From positions 4,469,001 through 4,533,000 of the forward strand of contig NZ_JAYMGI010000002.1 in assembly GCF_035825295.1 (NCBI RefSeq): a stretch of 64,000 nucleotides of DNA. The letters are read 5' to 3'. This DNA comes from Actinacidiphila sp. DG2A-62. GTDB taxonomy: Bacteria; Actinomycetota; Actinomycetes; Streptomycetales; Streptomycetaceae. The stretch's first letter is position 1; every line of letters begins with the position of its first letter. Below, piece after piece: positions 35,984-44,914 of the stretch. The translations under genes and the position numbers were made by a program. The notes under the pieces are model-generated. The model ran no database searches, had not been told where the DNA came from, and saw nothing but the letters and a program-made list of their open reading frames with translations.

Positions 35984-36981
35984 GCGCCTGCCTCCTCGTG
36001 CTTGGCCGCGTAGGCGGCGGCCGCTTCCCGTACCCATGCGCCGTTCTCATGCGCGGACCTGCGGCGGTCGAGCCGTTCCTCGTTGCACGGGCCGTTGCCG
36101 CGCAGCACCTCCTGGAACTCGCTCCAGTCGATCGGCCCGTAGTCGTACGCCTGCCGTTCCTCGTTCCACGCCAGGTCGGGGTCGGGCAGGGTGAGACCGA
36201 GCACCTCGGCCTGCGGGACGCATATGTCCACGAAGCGCTGGCGCAGCTCGTCGTTGGAGTGGCGCTTGATCTTCCAGGCCATGGACCGGGCGGAGTGGGC
36301 GGACTCCTCGTCCGGCGGGCCGAACATCATCAGGGACGGCCACCACCAGCGGTTCACCGCGTCCTGCGCCATCGCGTGCTGGGCGGGGGTGCCGCGGCTG
36401 AGCGCGAGCAGCAGTTCGTACCCCTGCCGCTGGTGGAAGGACTCCTCCTTGCAGATGCGCACCATGGCCCGGGCGTAGGGGCCGTAGGAGCAGCGGCACA
36501 GCGGGACCTGGTTGGTGATCGCCGCGCCGTCCACCAACCAGCCGATCGCGCCGACGTCCGCCCAGGTCAAGGTGGGGTAGTTGAAGATCGAGGAGTAGCG
36601 CTGACGGCCGGCGTGCAGCTTGTCGAGCAGCTCGTCCCGGCTGACGCCGAGCGTCTCGGTGGCGCTGTAGAGATACAGGCCGTGGCCCGCCTCGTCCTGG
36701 ACCTTGGCCATCAAAATCGCCTTGCGGCGCAGCGAGGGCGCGCGGGTGATCCAGTTGGCCTCCGGCTGCATGCCGATGATCTCGGAGTGGGCGTGCTGGG
36801 CCATCTGCCGGACGAGCGTCGCGCGGTAGGCGTCCGGCATCCAGTCGCGGGGCTCGATCCGCAGGTCCGCCGCCACCGCCGCGTCGAAGGCCGCGGCCAG
36901 CTCGCCGGGGGCGTCCCCGGGCGGGCCGGAGGGCGCGGTCTGCCGCCCGGCGCCCGCCGCGGGCTCGGCCGTCGTCGTCAT
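35980..36981 (-). CDS. paaA: Phenylacetyl-CoA epoxidase catalytic subunit PaaA
   Basis: 333 residues, ferritin-like di-iron oxygenase that epoxidises the aromatic ring of phenylacetyl-CoA. Iron-ligand regions are visible: KAILMAKVQDEAGHGLYLYS (Glu-x2-His) and RICKEESFHQRQGYELLLAL (Glu-x2-His). Further family segments are GWLVDGAAITNQVPL and NRWWWPSLMMFGPPDEES. The ATG at 36981 follows GGAGGC. It is the first gene of the paaABCDE operon, with an ACCGA-N4-TCGGT operator about 75 bp upstream. Confidence 0.96.
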   Translation of the reverse strand: MTTTAEPAAGAGRQTAPSGPPGDAPGELAAAFDAAVAADLRIEPRDWMPDAYRATLVRQMAQHAHSEIIGMQPEANWITRAPSLRRKAILMAKVQDEAGHGLYLYSATETLGVSRDELLDKLHAGRQRYSSIFNYPTLTWADVGAIGWLVDGAAITNQVPLCRCSYGPYARAMVRICKEESFHQRQGYELLLALSRGTPAQHAMAQDAVNRWWWPSLMMFGPPDEESAHSARSMAWKIKRHSNDELRQRFVDICVPQAEVLGLTLPDPDLAWNEERQAYDYGPIDWSEFQEVLRGNGPCNEERLDRRRSAHENGAWVREAAAAYAAKHEEAGA

Positions 36982-37052
36982 CGGAGCCTCCTCGATCGCC
37001 CTCTGGTCAGGTGGTGTGCCGACCGATGTCCGGCCGGCGCTCCAGCCGACCG

Positions 37053-37066
37053 ACCGATCGTTCGGT
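37053..37066. promoter_or_regulatory. Putative PaaR operator in front of paaA
   Basis: ACCGATCGTTCGGT has inverted arms ACCGA/TCGGT around a 4-bp centre. The same arms with the same spacing occur at 41933-41946 between paaN and paaH. A TetR-type regulator is encoded with paaH. Binding is inferred. Confidence 0.7.
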
Positions 37067-37226
37067 AATTCCATGGTCAAGGGCGCGCGATGGGGTGTCA
37101 AGCCATTCCCGAGGCTGTGGATAACTCGGTATGGTCACCGCCCCGCCTCGGTGGGTAGCGTGCTCGCGTCAGCGTCCCGGCCGGGACGCGCGGGCGCGGG
37201 GTTGGGGAACAGGGGAGGCGGAGTGC

Positions 37227-37901
37227 ATGGACCCGTTGGATGAACCGCCCGCGCGGGTGGCCGCGCTGTCGTTGCCGGCACGCATAGTGGTGGCGGTGAC
37301 GGTGGGAGCGGTCACCGTCGCCGCCCTCTACCACCTGGCCATGGTGTTTCTGCACGTCGCGCCGTCGAACACGCTCAGCAAGGAGCACGCCACCGCGGTC
37401 AGCGACTACATCTATCCGGAGTTCGAGCAGAACTGGAAGCTGTTCGCCCCGGACCCGTTGCAGCAGAACATCCACGTCCAGGCCCGCGCCGAGGTCAGCA
37501 AGGCGGCCGGCGCCACCGAGACCACCGGCTGGGTGGACCTCACCGGCCAGGACATCGCCGCGATGCGGCACGACCCGGTGCCCAGCCACAGCCAGCAGAA
37601 CGAGCTGCGCCGCGCCTGGGGCTTCTACACCGACACCCACGACGCGCAGGAGCAGGCCACCGGCGGCGACCGCAGCGACCTGAGCCGCAGCTACCTGCTG
37701 AGGATCGTCGAGCGTCGGTTCGGCACCCACCTCGACGGCGGAGTCGTCACGCGCGTGCAGCTGCGCGCCGCGACCACGCCCGTCCCCCAGCCGACGTGGA
37801 TCGCCGGACCCAACAGCACCAGCACCCAGTACCGTCAGCTGCCGTGGTGGCCGGTCGACACCCGCACCGCCACGGCCTCGCCGCAGGAGAACGCCTCGTG
37901 A
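37227..37901 (+). CDS. DUF5819 family membrane-anchored protein
   Basis: 224 residues. One transmembrane helix (about residues 15-45, ARIVVAVTVGAVTVAALYHLAMVFL) is followed by an extracytoplasmic domain with PEFEQNWKLFAPDPLQQNIH, the DUF5819 hallmark, and ELRRAWGFYTDTHD. The function is unknown. The ATG follows GGGGAGGCGGAG. Its stop overlaps the next gene's GTG (GTGA), so it is expected to work with the HTTM protein. Confidence 0.87.
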   Translation: MDPLDEPPARVAALSLPARIVVAVTVGAVTVAALYHLAMVFLHVAPSNTLSKEHATAVSDYIYPEFEQNWKLFAPDPLQQNIHVQARAEVSKAAGATETTGWVDLTGQDIAAMRHDPVPSHSQQNELRRAWGFYTDTHDAQEQATGGDRSDLSRSYLLRIVERRFGTHLDGGVVTRVQLRAATTPVPQPTWIAGPNSTSTQYRQLPWWPVDTRTATASPQENAS

Positions 37902-39316
37902 GCGCCCCCCACAGCCACCTGGCCGACGACCGCGCCGCGCCCGCCGGGGGACAGACCCCGTTCGCGACCTGGAGCGCCGGCATCGACCGCTCCCTCTCGC
38001 GCGGCCTGGCCCGCGTCACCGGCACCGCCGTCGCCCCGTACCAGATCGCGATCGTCCGGATCGGCCTCGCGCTGACCCAGCTGATCTTCCTGTTGCGGGA
38101 GTTCCCGCACCGCGACGAGCTGTACGGCCCGGACAGCCCCTGGGGGCTGGACCTGGCGCGCCGCCTGATCGCCGGCAACCACGCGTTCACGGTGCTGCTG
38201 TGGAACGACGGCCGCGCCTGGTTCGAGCTGGTCTACGCGGTGGCGATCGTGTCCGCCGTGGCGCTGCTGGTCGGCTGGCGCACCCGCACCGCCGCGCTGC
38301 TGTTCATGATCGGCGTGCTCTCGCTGCAGAACCGCAACGTCTTCATGGGCGACGGCGGCGACAACGTCATCCACATCATGGCGATCTACCTGGCCTTCAC
38401 CCGCTGCGGGCAGGTCTGGTCGCTCGACCACCGGCGCGCGGCCCGCACGGCGGCCCGCGAGGCCGCGGCCTCCGAGCCGCCGGAGGGCGCCGTTGCGGCG
38501 GAGGAGACCGCGGCGGCGGAGAAGGCCGCAGAACCGGACGCGACGGACACCGGCGCGCCCGTACCGACCGGGGCCGGCGGCCGGACCGCGGCAGCCGACC
38601 TCGACCCGGTCGGCATCGGCCTGTGGGCGGTGCTCGGCGCCGCCCTGACCGCCGCGACCCTGGCCGGCAAGCTCACCGAGGGCTGGGGACTGATCTTCTG
38701 GGGCTGCTGGCTGGGCCAGGCCCTGTGGTGGGCGGTGCGCCGCTACGCGCCGGGCGAGCCGCGCACCCTCCTGCAGGTCATCGGCAACATCGTGCACAAC
38801 GGCGCGATGCTGGTGATCGTCGTCGAGGTGTGCCTGATCTACTCCACCGCCGGCTGGTACAAGATCCAGGGCAGCCGCTGGCAGGACGGCACCGCGCTGT
38901 ACTACCCCCTGCACCTGGACGACTTCACGCCCTGGCCGGCCCTCTCCCACGCGCTGGCCGGCAACGACGTGATGGTCATGCTCATCACCTACGGCACCGT
39001 CATCGTCCAGGTCGCCTTCCCCTTCACCCTGTTCAACCGCCGGGTCAAGAACGTGCTGCTGGCCTGCATGATGGTCGAGCACGCCTCCATCGCGATCGTG
39101 CTCGGCCTGCCGTTCTTCTCGCTCGCCATGATCGCCGCGGACGCGGTGTTCCTGCCCACGGGCTTCCTGCGCTGGCTCGGCCGGCGCGTGGTCGGCCTGG
39201 TCGGAGGGAGGGACCGGACGCCTGCGACGGCCCGGCACTCCGGGGAGGTGGAGGCCGCCGCCGCGACGGAGGCGGAGCCCGCGGTCGGCGCGCCGCCGCC
39301 CAACGCCGTGGCCTGA
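37898..39316 (+). CDS. HTTM domain membrane protein
   Basis: 472 residues with multiple transmembrane helices. It contains the HTTM (vitamin-K-dependent carboxylase-related) features: QIAIVRIGLALTQLIFLLRE, WFELVYAVAIVSAVALLVGW, LQNRNVFMGDGGDNVIHI (Asn/Asp/Gly motif), and AGWYKIQGSRWQDGTALYYP. A charged Ala/Glu-rich cytoplasmic loop (about 180-225) interrupts the core. Distant homology to gamma-carboxylase does not prove that activity, since the catalytic residues cannot be verified here. The GTG at 37898 is fixed by the GTGA overlap with DUF5819. Confidence 0.85.
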   Translation: MSAPHSHLADDRAAPAGGQTPFATWSAGIDRSLSRGLARVTGTAVAPYQIAIVRIGLALTQLIFLLREFPHRDELYGPDSPWGLDLARRLIAGNHAFTVLLWNDGRAWFELVYAVAIVSAVALLVGWRTRTAALLFMIGVLSLQNRNVFMGDGGDNVIHIMAIYLAFTRCGQVWSLDHRRAARTAAREAAASEPPEGAVAAEETAAAEKAAEPDATDTGAPVPTGAGGRTAAADLDPVGIGLWAVLGAALTAATLAGKLTEGWGLIFWGCWLGQALWWAVRRYAPGEPRTLLQVIGNIVHNGAMLVIVVEVCLIYSTAGWYKIQGSRWQDGTALYYPLHLDDFTPWPALSHALAGNDVMVMLITYGTVIVQVAFPFTLFNRRVKNVLLACMMVEHASIAIVLGLPFFSLAMIAADAVFLPTGFLRWLGRRVVGLVGGRDRTPATARHSGEVEAAAATEAEPAVGAPPPNAVA

Positions 39317-39349
39317 CGCCGGGCGGGGCGGCGACCGTAGGCTGGCGCC

Positions 39350-40159
39350 ATGACCGACCAGCAGGCCGCCGCCCGCCCCGCACCGCCCGCCGAGGAGGCG
39401 GTACGCCGCTGGCGCGCGGCGGCAGCGGCGCCGGACGCGGTGCTGCTGGACGGCTTCCACGCCCTCAAGCACGCGCTGCGCTTCAACGCCGACATCCGCG
39501 CGGCGGCCACCTCGGACCGGGCCGCCGCCCTGGCGCTGGCCGCCGACCTCGCTCCCGACCTGACCGCCGAGCTGGACGCGCGGCTCGCCGAGCTGCCGGC
39601 CGCGGCGCTGCGCGAGCTGGTGCCCCGGCCGCATCCCACCGGCGTCGCCGCCCTGGCCGGCCGCCGCTCCCGCGCCGCCAACCTCGACGCGCTGGCCCGC
39701 GTCCCGCGGCAGGCGCCGATCGTGGTCCTGGACCAGCCGCGCAACCTCGGCAACGTCGGCGCCGTGGTCCGGCTCGCCGCCGGCTTCGGCGTCACCGGCG
39801 TCCTCACCACCGGCGACCTGGACCCCTGGCACCCCAACGCCGTGCGCTCCGGCGCCGGGCTGCACTACGCGACCGCCGTGGAGCGCGCGTCGGCCGACCG
39901 CCTGCCGCCGGGGCCGCTGGTCGTCCTGGACCCCGAGGGAGCCGACATCCGGGCCGTCGGGCTGCCCGACGACGCGCTGATCGTCTTCGGCTCGGAGCGG
40001 CACGGCGTCGGCGAGGAACTGCGCGGGCGGGCCGACGCGCTGGTGGCGCTGCCGATGCGGCCGCAGGTCTCCAGCTACAACCTCGCCACCAGCGTGGGCA
40101 TGACGCTCTACCACTGGGCCGCCACGTCCCGCTCCCCGCTGGTCCCGGCCGCGCCCTGA
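39350..40159 (+). CDS. TrmH/SpoU family RNA 2'-O-methyltransferase
   Basis: 269 residues. An N-terminal substrate-binding region precedes a SPOUT knot domain: motif 1 QPRNLGNVGAVVRLAAGFG, motif 2 ALIVFGSERHGVGEELRGRA, motif 3 LPMRPQVSSYNLATSVGMTL. It uses S-adenosylmethionine to methylate a ribose in rRNA or tRNA; the target cannot be assigned. The ATG at 39350 starts 33 bp after the HTTM gene, so it may be in the same transcript. It is convergent with paaN. Confidence 0.9.
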   Translation: MTDQQAAARPAPPAEEAVRRWRAAAAAPDAVLLDGFHALKHALRFNADIRAAATSDRAAALALAADLAPDLTAELDARLAELPAAALRELVPRPHPTGVAALAGRRSRAANLDALARVPRQAPIVVLDQPRNLGNVGAVVRLAAGFGVTGVLTTGDLDPWHPNAVRSGAGLHYATAVERASADRLPPGPLVVLDPEGADIRAVGLPDDALIVFGSERHGVGEELRGRADALVALPMRPQVSSYNLATSVGMTLYHWAATSRSPLVPAAP

Positions 40160-40196
40160 ACCGCCGCGACGGGCCGGGCGGGCGTGTCCCGCGGGC

Positions 40197-41872
40197 TCAG
40201 ACCGGGCGGCGCACCTCCACGATCCTGAAGCGGGACGCGACGAACGCGCCGTCGCACAGCGCCGCGTTGGCCGCCGGGTTGCCGCCGGAGCCGTGGAAGT
40301 CGGAGAACGCCGCGGTCTGGTTGACGTAGACCCCGCCGGTCAGGTTCAGCGAGAGCTGGGCGCTCTCCTCCCAGCACACCTCCTCAAGGCCGCGCTCCAC
40401 CTCGGGCGAGGTGGTGTACCCGGCGACCGTCATCGCGCCCTTCTCCCGCACCGTGCGGCGCAGCAGCTTCAGCGCCTCGTCGGTGGAGTCCACGGCGACG
40501 GCGAACGCCACCGGACCGAAGCACTCCGACATGTAGGCCGCCTCCGCGTCGGGCTTGGCGCCGTCCAGCTTCACCAGCGCCGGGGTGCGCACCACCGCGT
40601 CGGGGAAGTCCGGGTGGGCGACCGCGCGGGAGGCGAGGGCGACCTCGCCGAGCCCCGGGGCCGCCTCCAGCCGCGCCTTCACCTCGGGGTTGACCAGGGC
40701 GCCCAGCAGGGCGTTGGCCCTGGCGTCGTCACCGAGCAGCCCGTCGACGGCGGCGGCCAGATCGGCGACCACCTCGTCGTAGGAGCGCGGGCCGGCGTCG
40801 GTGGTGATGCCGTCGCGGGGGATGAGGAGGTTCTGCGGGGTGGTGCACATCTGGCCGCTGTAGAGCGACAGGGAGAAGGCGAGGTTGGCGAGCATGCCGC
40901 GGTAGTCGTCGGTGGAGTCCACGACCACCGTGTTGACCCCGGCCTTCTCGGTGAACACCTGCGCCTGCCGGGCGTTGGCCTCCAGCCAGTCCCCGAAGGC
41001 GGTCGATCCCGTGTAGTCGATGACCTTGACCTCGGGGCGCAGCGCGAGGGTCTTGGCCAGGCCCTCGCCGGGACGCTCCGCGGCCAGGCACACCAGGTCG
41101 GGGAGAAGCCGGCCTCGGCGAGGACCTCGCGGGCCACCCGGACGGTGAGGGCGAGCGGCAGCACGGCCCGCGGGTGCGGTTTGACCAGCACCGCGTTCCC
41201 GGTGGCCAGCGAGGCGAACAGGCCCGGGTAGCCGTTCCAGGTCGGGAAGGTGTTGCAGCCGATCACCAGGCCGATGCCGCGCGGCACCGCGGTGAACGAC
41301 GTGCGCAGCACCAGGGGGTCGCGCTTGCCCTGCGGCTTGGTCCACTCCGCCGTCTCGGGGGTGCGGACCTGCTCGACGTACGCGTACGCCACCGCCTCCA
41401 GGGCGCGGTCCTGCGCGTGCGGGCCGCCGGCCTGGAACGCCATGGTGAACGCCTGGCCGGAGGTGTGCATCACCGCGTGCGCGAACTCGTGGGTGCGCGT
41501 GTTGATCCGGGAGAGGATCTCCAGGCAGACCATGGCGCGCGCCTCGGGGCCCGCGTCCCGCCACGCCGCCATCCCGGCGCGCATCGCCGGCAGCAGCACG
41601 TCCGGGTCCGGGTGCGGGTACTCCACGCCCAGCTCGATGCCGTAGGGCGAGCGCTCGGCGCCGGTCCATCCGTCGGTGCCCGGCTGGTCCAGGGCGAAGC
41701 GGGCGCCGAGCAGCGCCTCGAAGGCGGCCTTGCCCTCCTCGGCGTTCGCATACGCCTTGGGGTGCTCGGCGTGGGGCGACCAGTAATCGCGCGTCCTGAT
41801 GGCCTCGAGCGCCTTGTCGAGGGTGCCGCGATGGCGTTCGATCAGGAGCACGGAAGACAGATCGGCGGACAT
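40197..41872 (-). pseudogene. paaN: Phenylacetate degradation protein PaaN, frame broken by one base
   Basis: Leftward, the first frame from ATG 41872 gives MSADLSSVLLIERHRGTLDK, EILSRINTRTHEFAHAVMHT, SGQAFTMAFQAGGPHAQDRA and IGLVIGCNTFPTWNGYPGLF, up to AEAGFSP. Near 41095-41102 the rest continues in another frame as DLVCLAAERPGEGLAKTLAL, IDYTGSTAFGDWLE, SGQMCTTPQNLLIPRDG and GGVYVNQTAAFSDFHGSGGN to 40197. Together these make a full PaaN aldehyde-dehydrogenase-like protein of about 560 residues. The junction lies at a short cccc run (read tctccccgacc; one extra g would restore the frame). Both halves are otherwise intact, so a sequencing error or a recent mutation is likely. Confidence 0.85.
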
Positions 41873-41932
41873 GGGACCAACTCCTCGTCGAGCTGGGCGG
41901 GACGGTGGGAAAGTGGGAACACCGCTAGATTA

Positions 41933-41946
41933 ACCGAATGTTCGGT
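41933..41946. promoter_or_regulatory. Putative PaaR operator between paaN and paaH
   Basis: ACCGAATGTTCGGT has the same ACCGA-N4-TCGGT arms as the site in front of paaA (37053-37066). It lies in the 141-bp divergent gap, well placed to control both paaN (leftward) and paaH-tetR (rightward). Confidence 0.72.
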
Positions 41947-42013
41947 CGGGACAAGGGAGCGTTCCCGGCCTGTGGAAAACTTCCGTCACCGCCGACGTCA
42001 GGAGACCGCGCCC

Positions 42014-43630
42014 GTGACCGCACTGGACAACACCCGCACCGTGGCCGTCGTCGGCGCCGGCACCATGGGACAGGGAATCGCGCAGGTCGCGCTGCTCGCC
42101 GGCCACCGCGTGCTGCTGCACGACGCGGCGCCGGGCCGGGCGGTGGCCGCGGTCGACGGCGTCGGCGGCCGGCTGGACCGGCTGGTCGCCAAGGGCCGGC
42201 TGACCCCGGACGGGCACAAGGCGGCGCTGGCCCGGCTCGGCGCGGCGCGGGAACCGGCCGAACTGGCGGGCGCGGGCCTGGTGGTCGAGGCGGTGGTCGA
42301 GGACCTCGCGGTCAAGCAGCGGCTGTTCGCCGACCTGGAGGAGACCGTCGCGGCGGACTGCTTGCTGGCCACCAACACCTCCTCCCTGTCGGTGACCGCG
42401 GTCGCCGGGTCGCTGCGCCGGCCAGGACGGCTGGTCGGGATGCACTTCTTCAACCCGGCGCCGCTGATGCCGCTGGTCGAGGTCGTCGCCGGGGCCGCGA
42501 GCGACCCCGCGGCCGTGGCGACCGCGCACGCCACCGCCGCGGCCTGGGGCAAGACCCCGGTGCGGTGCACCGACACCCCCGGCTTCGTGGTCAACCGCGT
42601 CGCCCGCCCCTTTTACGCCGAGGCGCTGCGCGTCTACGAGGAGCGCGCCGCCGACCCGGCCACCGTCGACGCCCTGCTCACCGGCAGCGGCGGCTTCGCC
42701 ATGGGCCCGTTCGCGCTGATGGACCTGATCGGACAGGACGTCAACGAGGCGGTGACCCGCTCGGTGTGGGAGGCCTTCTTCCGCGACCCGAAGTTCACCC
42801 CGTCGCTGGCCCAGCGCCGCCTGGTGGAGTCCGGGCGGCTGGGCCGCAAGACCGGCCGCGGCTGGTTCCCCTACGAGGGCGGGGCGGGCGGGAGCGGCGG
42901 GACCGGCGGCGAGCCGGTCCCCGAGCCGCACACGGCGGAGCCCGCGCTGCCGCCGCGGTTCGTCGCCGTCCGCGGCGACCTGGGGCCCGCGCGCGCTCTG
43001 GCGGCGCTCGCCGAGGAGGCCGGCGTCGAGGTGCGCCGGGACGAGGCGCGCGGGGACGCGGTGCGCGGGGACGAGGTGCGCGGGGACGTGGCGCGGAACG
43101 GCGAGGACGCCGGAGCCGGTCCGTGGCGGGGCCGGGAGCCGGGCGCACTCGTCCTGCCCTCCGGGACCCCGCTGCGGCTGGCCGACGCGGGTCCGCACCG
43201 CGCGCCGGTCGTCTCCTTCGACCTGGCGCTGGACTACCGCACGGCGGACAGGATCGGCATCGCGCCGTCGCCCGGGGTGCACGCCGCGGCGGTCGAGGAG
43301 GCGACGGGGCTGTTCCAGGCGATGGGCAAGGAGGTCAGCGTCATCAGGGACGTGCCGGGCATGGTGGTGGCACGGACCGTGGCGATGCTGGTGGACCTGG
43401 CGGTGGACGCGGTCGCCCGGGAGGTGGCGTCCCCGGAGGACATCGACACCGCGATGCGCCTGGGCGTCAACTACCCGCTGGGCCCGCTGGCCTGGGGCGA
43501 GGCGCTGTCGGCGCCCTATGTGTGCGCGCTGCTGGAGAACCTCCACGCCTGGTACCCCACCGGCCGCTACGCGCCCTGCCCCGAGCTGCGCCGCAGGGCG
43601 TACGCGCGGACCGGTGGTGTGATCTCCTGA
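42014..43630 (+). CDS. paaH: 3-hydroxyacyl-CoA dehydrogenase PaaH, two-domain form
   Basis: 538 residues. It oxidises 3-hydroxyadipyl-CoA with NAD in the last steps of phenylacetate breakdown. The Rossmann motif is VVGAGTMGQGIAQVALLAGH. The catalytic region has NTSSLSVTAVAG, GMHFFNPAPLMPLVEVV and DTPGFVVNRVARPFYAEALR. A second C-terminal dehydrogenase domain has MGKEVSVIRDVPGMVVARTV and LGVNYPLGPLAWGEALSAP. The domains are joined by a charged linker with degenerate Arg-Gly-Asp-Glu repeats (about 43040-43100). The GTG at 42014 follows AGGAGA. The stop overlaps the TetR start. Confidence 0.92.
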   Translation: MTALDNTRTVAVVGAGTMGQGIAQVALLAGHRVLLHDAAPGRAVAAVDGVGGRLDRLVAKGRLTPDGHKAALARLGAAREPAELAGAGLVVEAVVEDLAVKQRLFADLEETVAADCLLATNTSSLSVTAVAGSLRRPGRLVGMHFFNPAPLMPLVEVVAGAASDPAAVATAHATAAAWGKTPVRCTDTPGFVVNRVARPFYAEALRVYEERAADPATVDALLTGSGGFAMGPFALMDLIGQDVNEAVTRSVWEAFFRDPKFTPSLAQRRLVESGRLGRKTGRGWFPYEGGAGGSGGTGGEPVPEPHTAEPALPPRFVAVRGDLGPARALAALAEEAGVEVRRDEARGDAVRGDEVRGDVARNGEDAGAGPWRGREPGALVLPSGTPLRLADAGPHRAPVVSFDLALDYRTADRIGIAPSPGVHAAAVEEATGLFQAMGKEVSVIRDVPGMVVARTVAMLVDLAVDAVAREVASPEDIDTAMRLGVNYPLGPLAWGEALSAPYVCALLENLHAWYPTGRYAPCPELRRRAYARTGGVIS

Positions 43631-44217
43631 TGACCATGCCCAAGCGCGACACCTACACGCCGGACTCGCTGCTCGCCGTGGCCGTGGCGGTCTTCAACGA
43701 GCGCGGATACGACGGCACGTCCATGGAGCACCTCTCGCGCGCCGCGGGCATCTCCAAGTCCTCGATCTACCACCACGTCAAGAGCAAGGAAGAGCTGCTC
43801 AACCGGGCGGTCGGCCGTGCCCTGGACGGGCTCTTCGGCATCCTGGAGGAACGCGGGTCGGTCGACGGGCGCGCGGTCGAGCGGCTGGAGCACGTCACCC
43901 GGCGGATGACCGAGGTGCTGATGGACGAGCTGCCCTACGTGACGTTGCTGCTGCGGGTGCGCGGCAACACCAGGACCGAGCGCTGGGCGATGGAACGCCG
44001 CAGGGAGTTCGACCAGCGCGTCTCGGGGCTGGTCAAGGCCGCGGTCGCCGAGGGCGACCTGCGCGGCGACGTGGAACCGCGGCTGGCCACCCGGCTGCTG
44101 TTCGGGATGATCAACTCGCTGGTGGAGTGGTACCGCCCGGACGGCCGCGGGGCGGCGACCGGGGAGCAGGTGACCGAGGCCGTGGTCCGGCTGGCGTTCG
44201 ACGGCCTGCGCAGGTAG
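43630..44217 (+). CDS. paaR: TetR-family regulator, probable PaaR
   Basis: 195 residues. The N-terminal TetR helix-turn-helix is clear: LLAVAVAVFNERGYDGTSME, LSRAAGISKSSIYHHVKSKE. A helical ligand-binding domain follows (ELPYVTLLLRVRGNTRTERW, LLFGMINSLVEWYRPDG). The ATG overlaps the paaH stop (TGATG), so the two are co-translated. From context it is the phenylacetyl-CoA-responsive repressor of the paa genes. The shared ACCGA-N4-TCGGT sites before paaA and paaN/paaH are the likely operators; this assignment is inferred. Confidence 0.87.
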   Translation: MTMPKRDTYTPDSLLAVAVAVFNERGYDGTSMEHLSRAAGISKSSIYHHVKSKEELLNRAVGRALDGLFGILEERGSVDGRAVERLEHVTRRMTEVLMDELPYVTLLLRVRGNTRTERWAMERRREFDQRVSGLVKAAVAEGDLRGDVEPRLATRLLFGMINSLVEWYRPDGRGAATGEQVTEAVVRLAFDGLRR

Positions 44218-44242
44218 CGCCGCGAGGCCGCCGGGCTCCGGC

Positions 44243-44734
44243 TCAGTCGCCGAGCACGAGGTCGGTCTCCTCGAAGACCAGCAGCGTGCGGCTGCTCAGC
44301 ACCTCCTCGATGGCCTGCAGCCGGGTCAGCACCAGCTCGCGCAGGCTGCGGTTGTCGACCGTGTGCACGAGCAGCAGCACGTCGAAGTCGCCGCTCACCA
44401 GTGCGATGTGGACGACACCCGGAAGAGTGACGAGTTTCTCCCGGACGGTCCGCCACGAGTTCTGGACGATCTTGAGCGTGATGTACGCCGAGGCGCCGTG
44501 GCCGGCGCGTTCGTGGTCCACCCGAGCGGTGAATCCTCGGATGATCCCGTCGTCGATCAGCCGGTTGATGCGGGCGTAGGCGTTCGCCCGCGACACATGT
44601 ACGCGCTCGGCCACGGAGCGTATCGAGGCGCGTCCGTCCTCTTGCAGCAGCCGCAGGATCGTGCGGTCGATCGGGTCCAGAGGTCGGACCGCCGCGTCGT
44701 CGGTGTCATCTCGGGCCATCTGTTCGCTCGCCAT
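44243..44734 (-). CDS. bkdR: Lrp/AsnC family regulator, probable BkdR
   Basis: 163 residues from the ATG at 44734 (an alternative ATG at 44755 adds seven residues; neither has a strong ribosome-binding site). The N-terminal helix-turn-helix is LDPIDRTILRLLQEDGRASI, RSVAERVHVSRANAYARINR. A C-terminal RAM ligand domain follows (ITLKIVQNSWRTVREKLVTL, VSGDFDVLLLVHTVDNRSLR). It is divergent from the branched-chain 2-oxoacid dehydrogenase genes, the usual place for BkdR. A perfect DnaA-box word TTGTCCACA sits in the shared promoter gap at 44793-44801. Confidence 0.9.
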   Translation of the reverse strand: MASEQMARDDTDDAAVRPLDPIDRTILRLLQEDGRASIRSVAERVHVSRANAYARINRLIDDGIIRGFTARVDHERAGHGASAYITLKIVQNSWRTVREKLVTLPGVVHIALVSGDFDVLLLVHTVDNRSLRELVLTRLQAIEEVLSSRTLLVFEETDLVLGD

Positions 44735-44914
44735 CCCCCGGGGGCTCCCTACCATGGACGTACTGGCTCCATCTCAGGCTGTGCAGAACCGTTTGTCCAC
44801 AGGCGAAACCACCCCGTAGCCAAAATGCCTCCGGCGACCGAACAATCGGTTGGGAGAGCGGAACCCGCTCACGCCCGACCGATGACGGTCACCGATCCCG
44901 AGGAGGTGCTCGCG

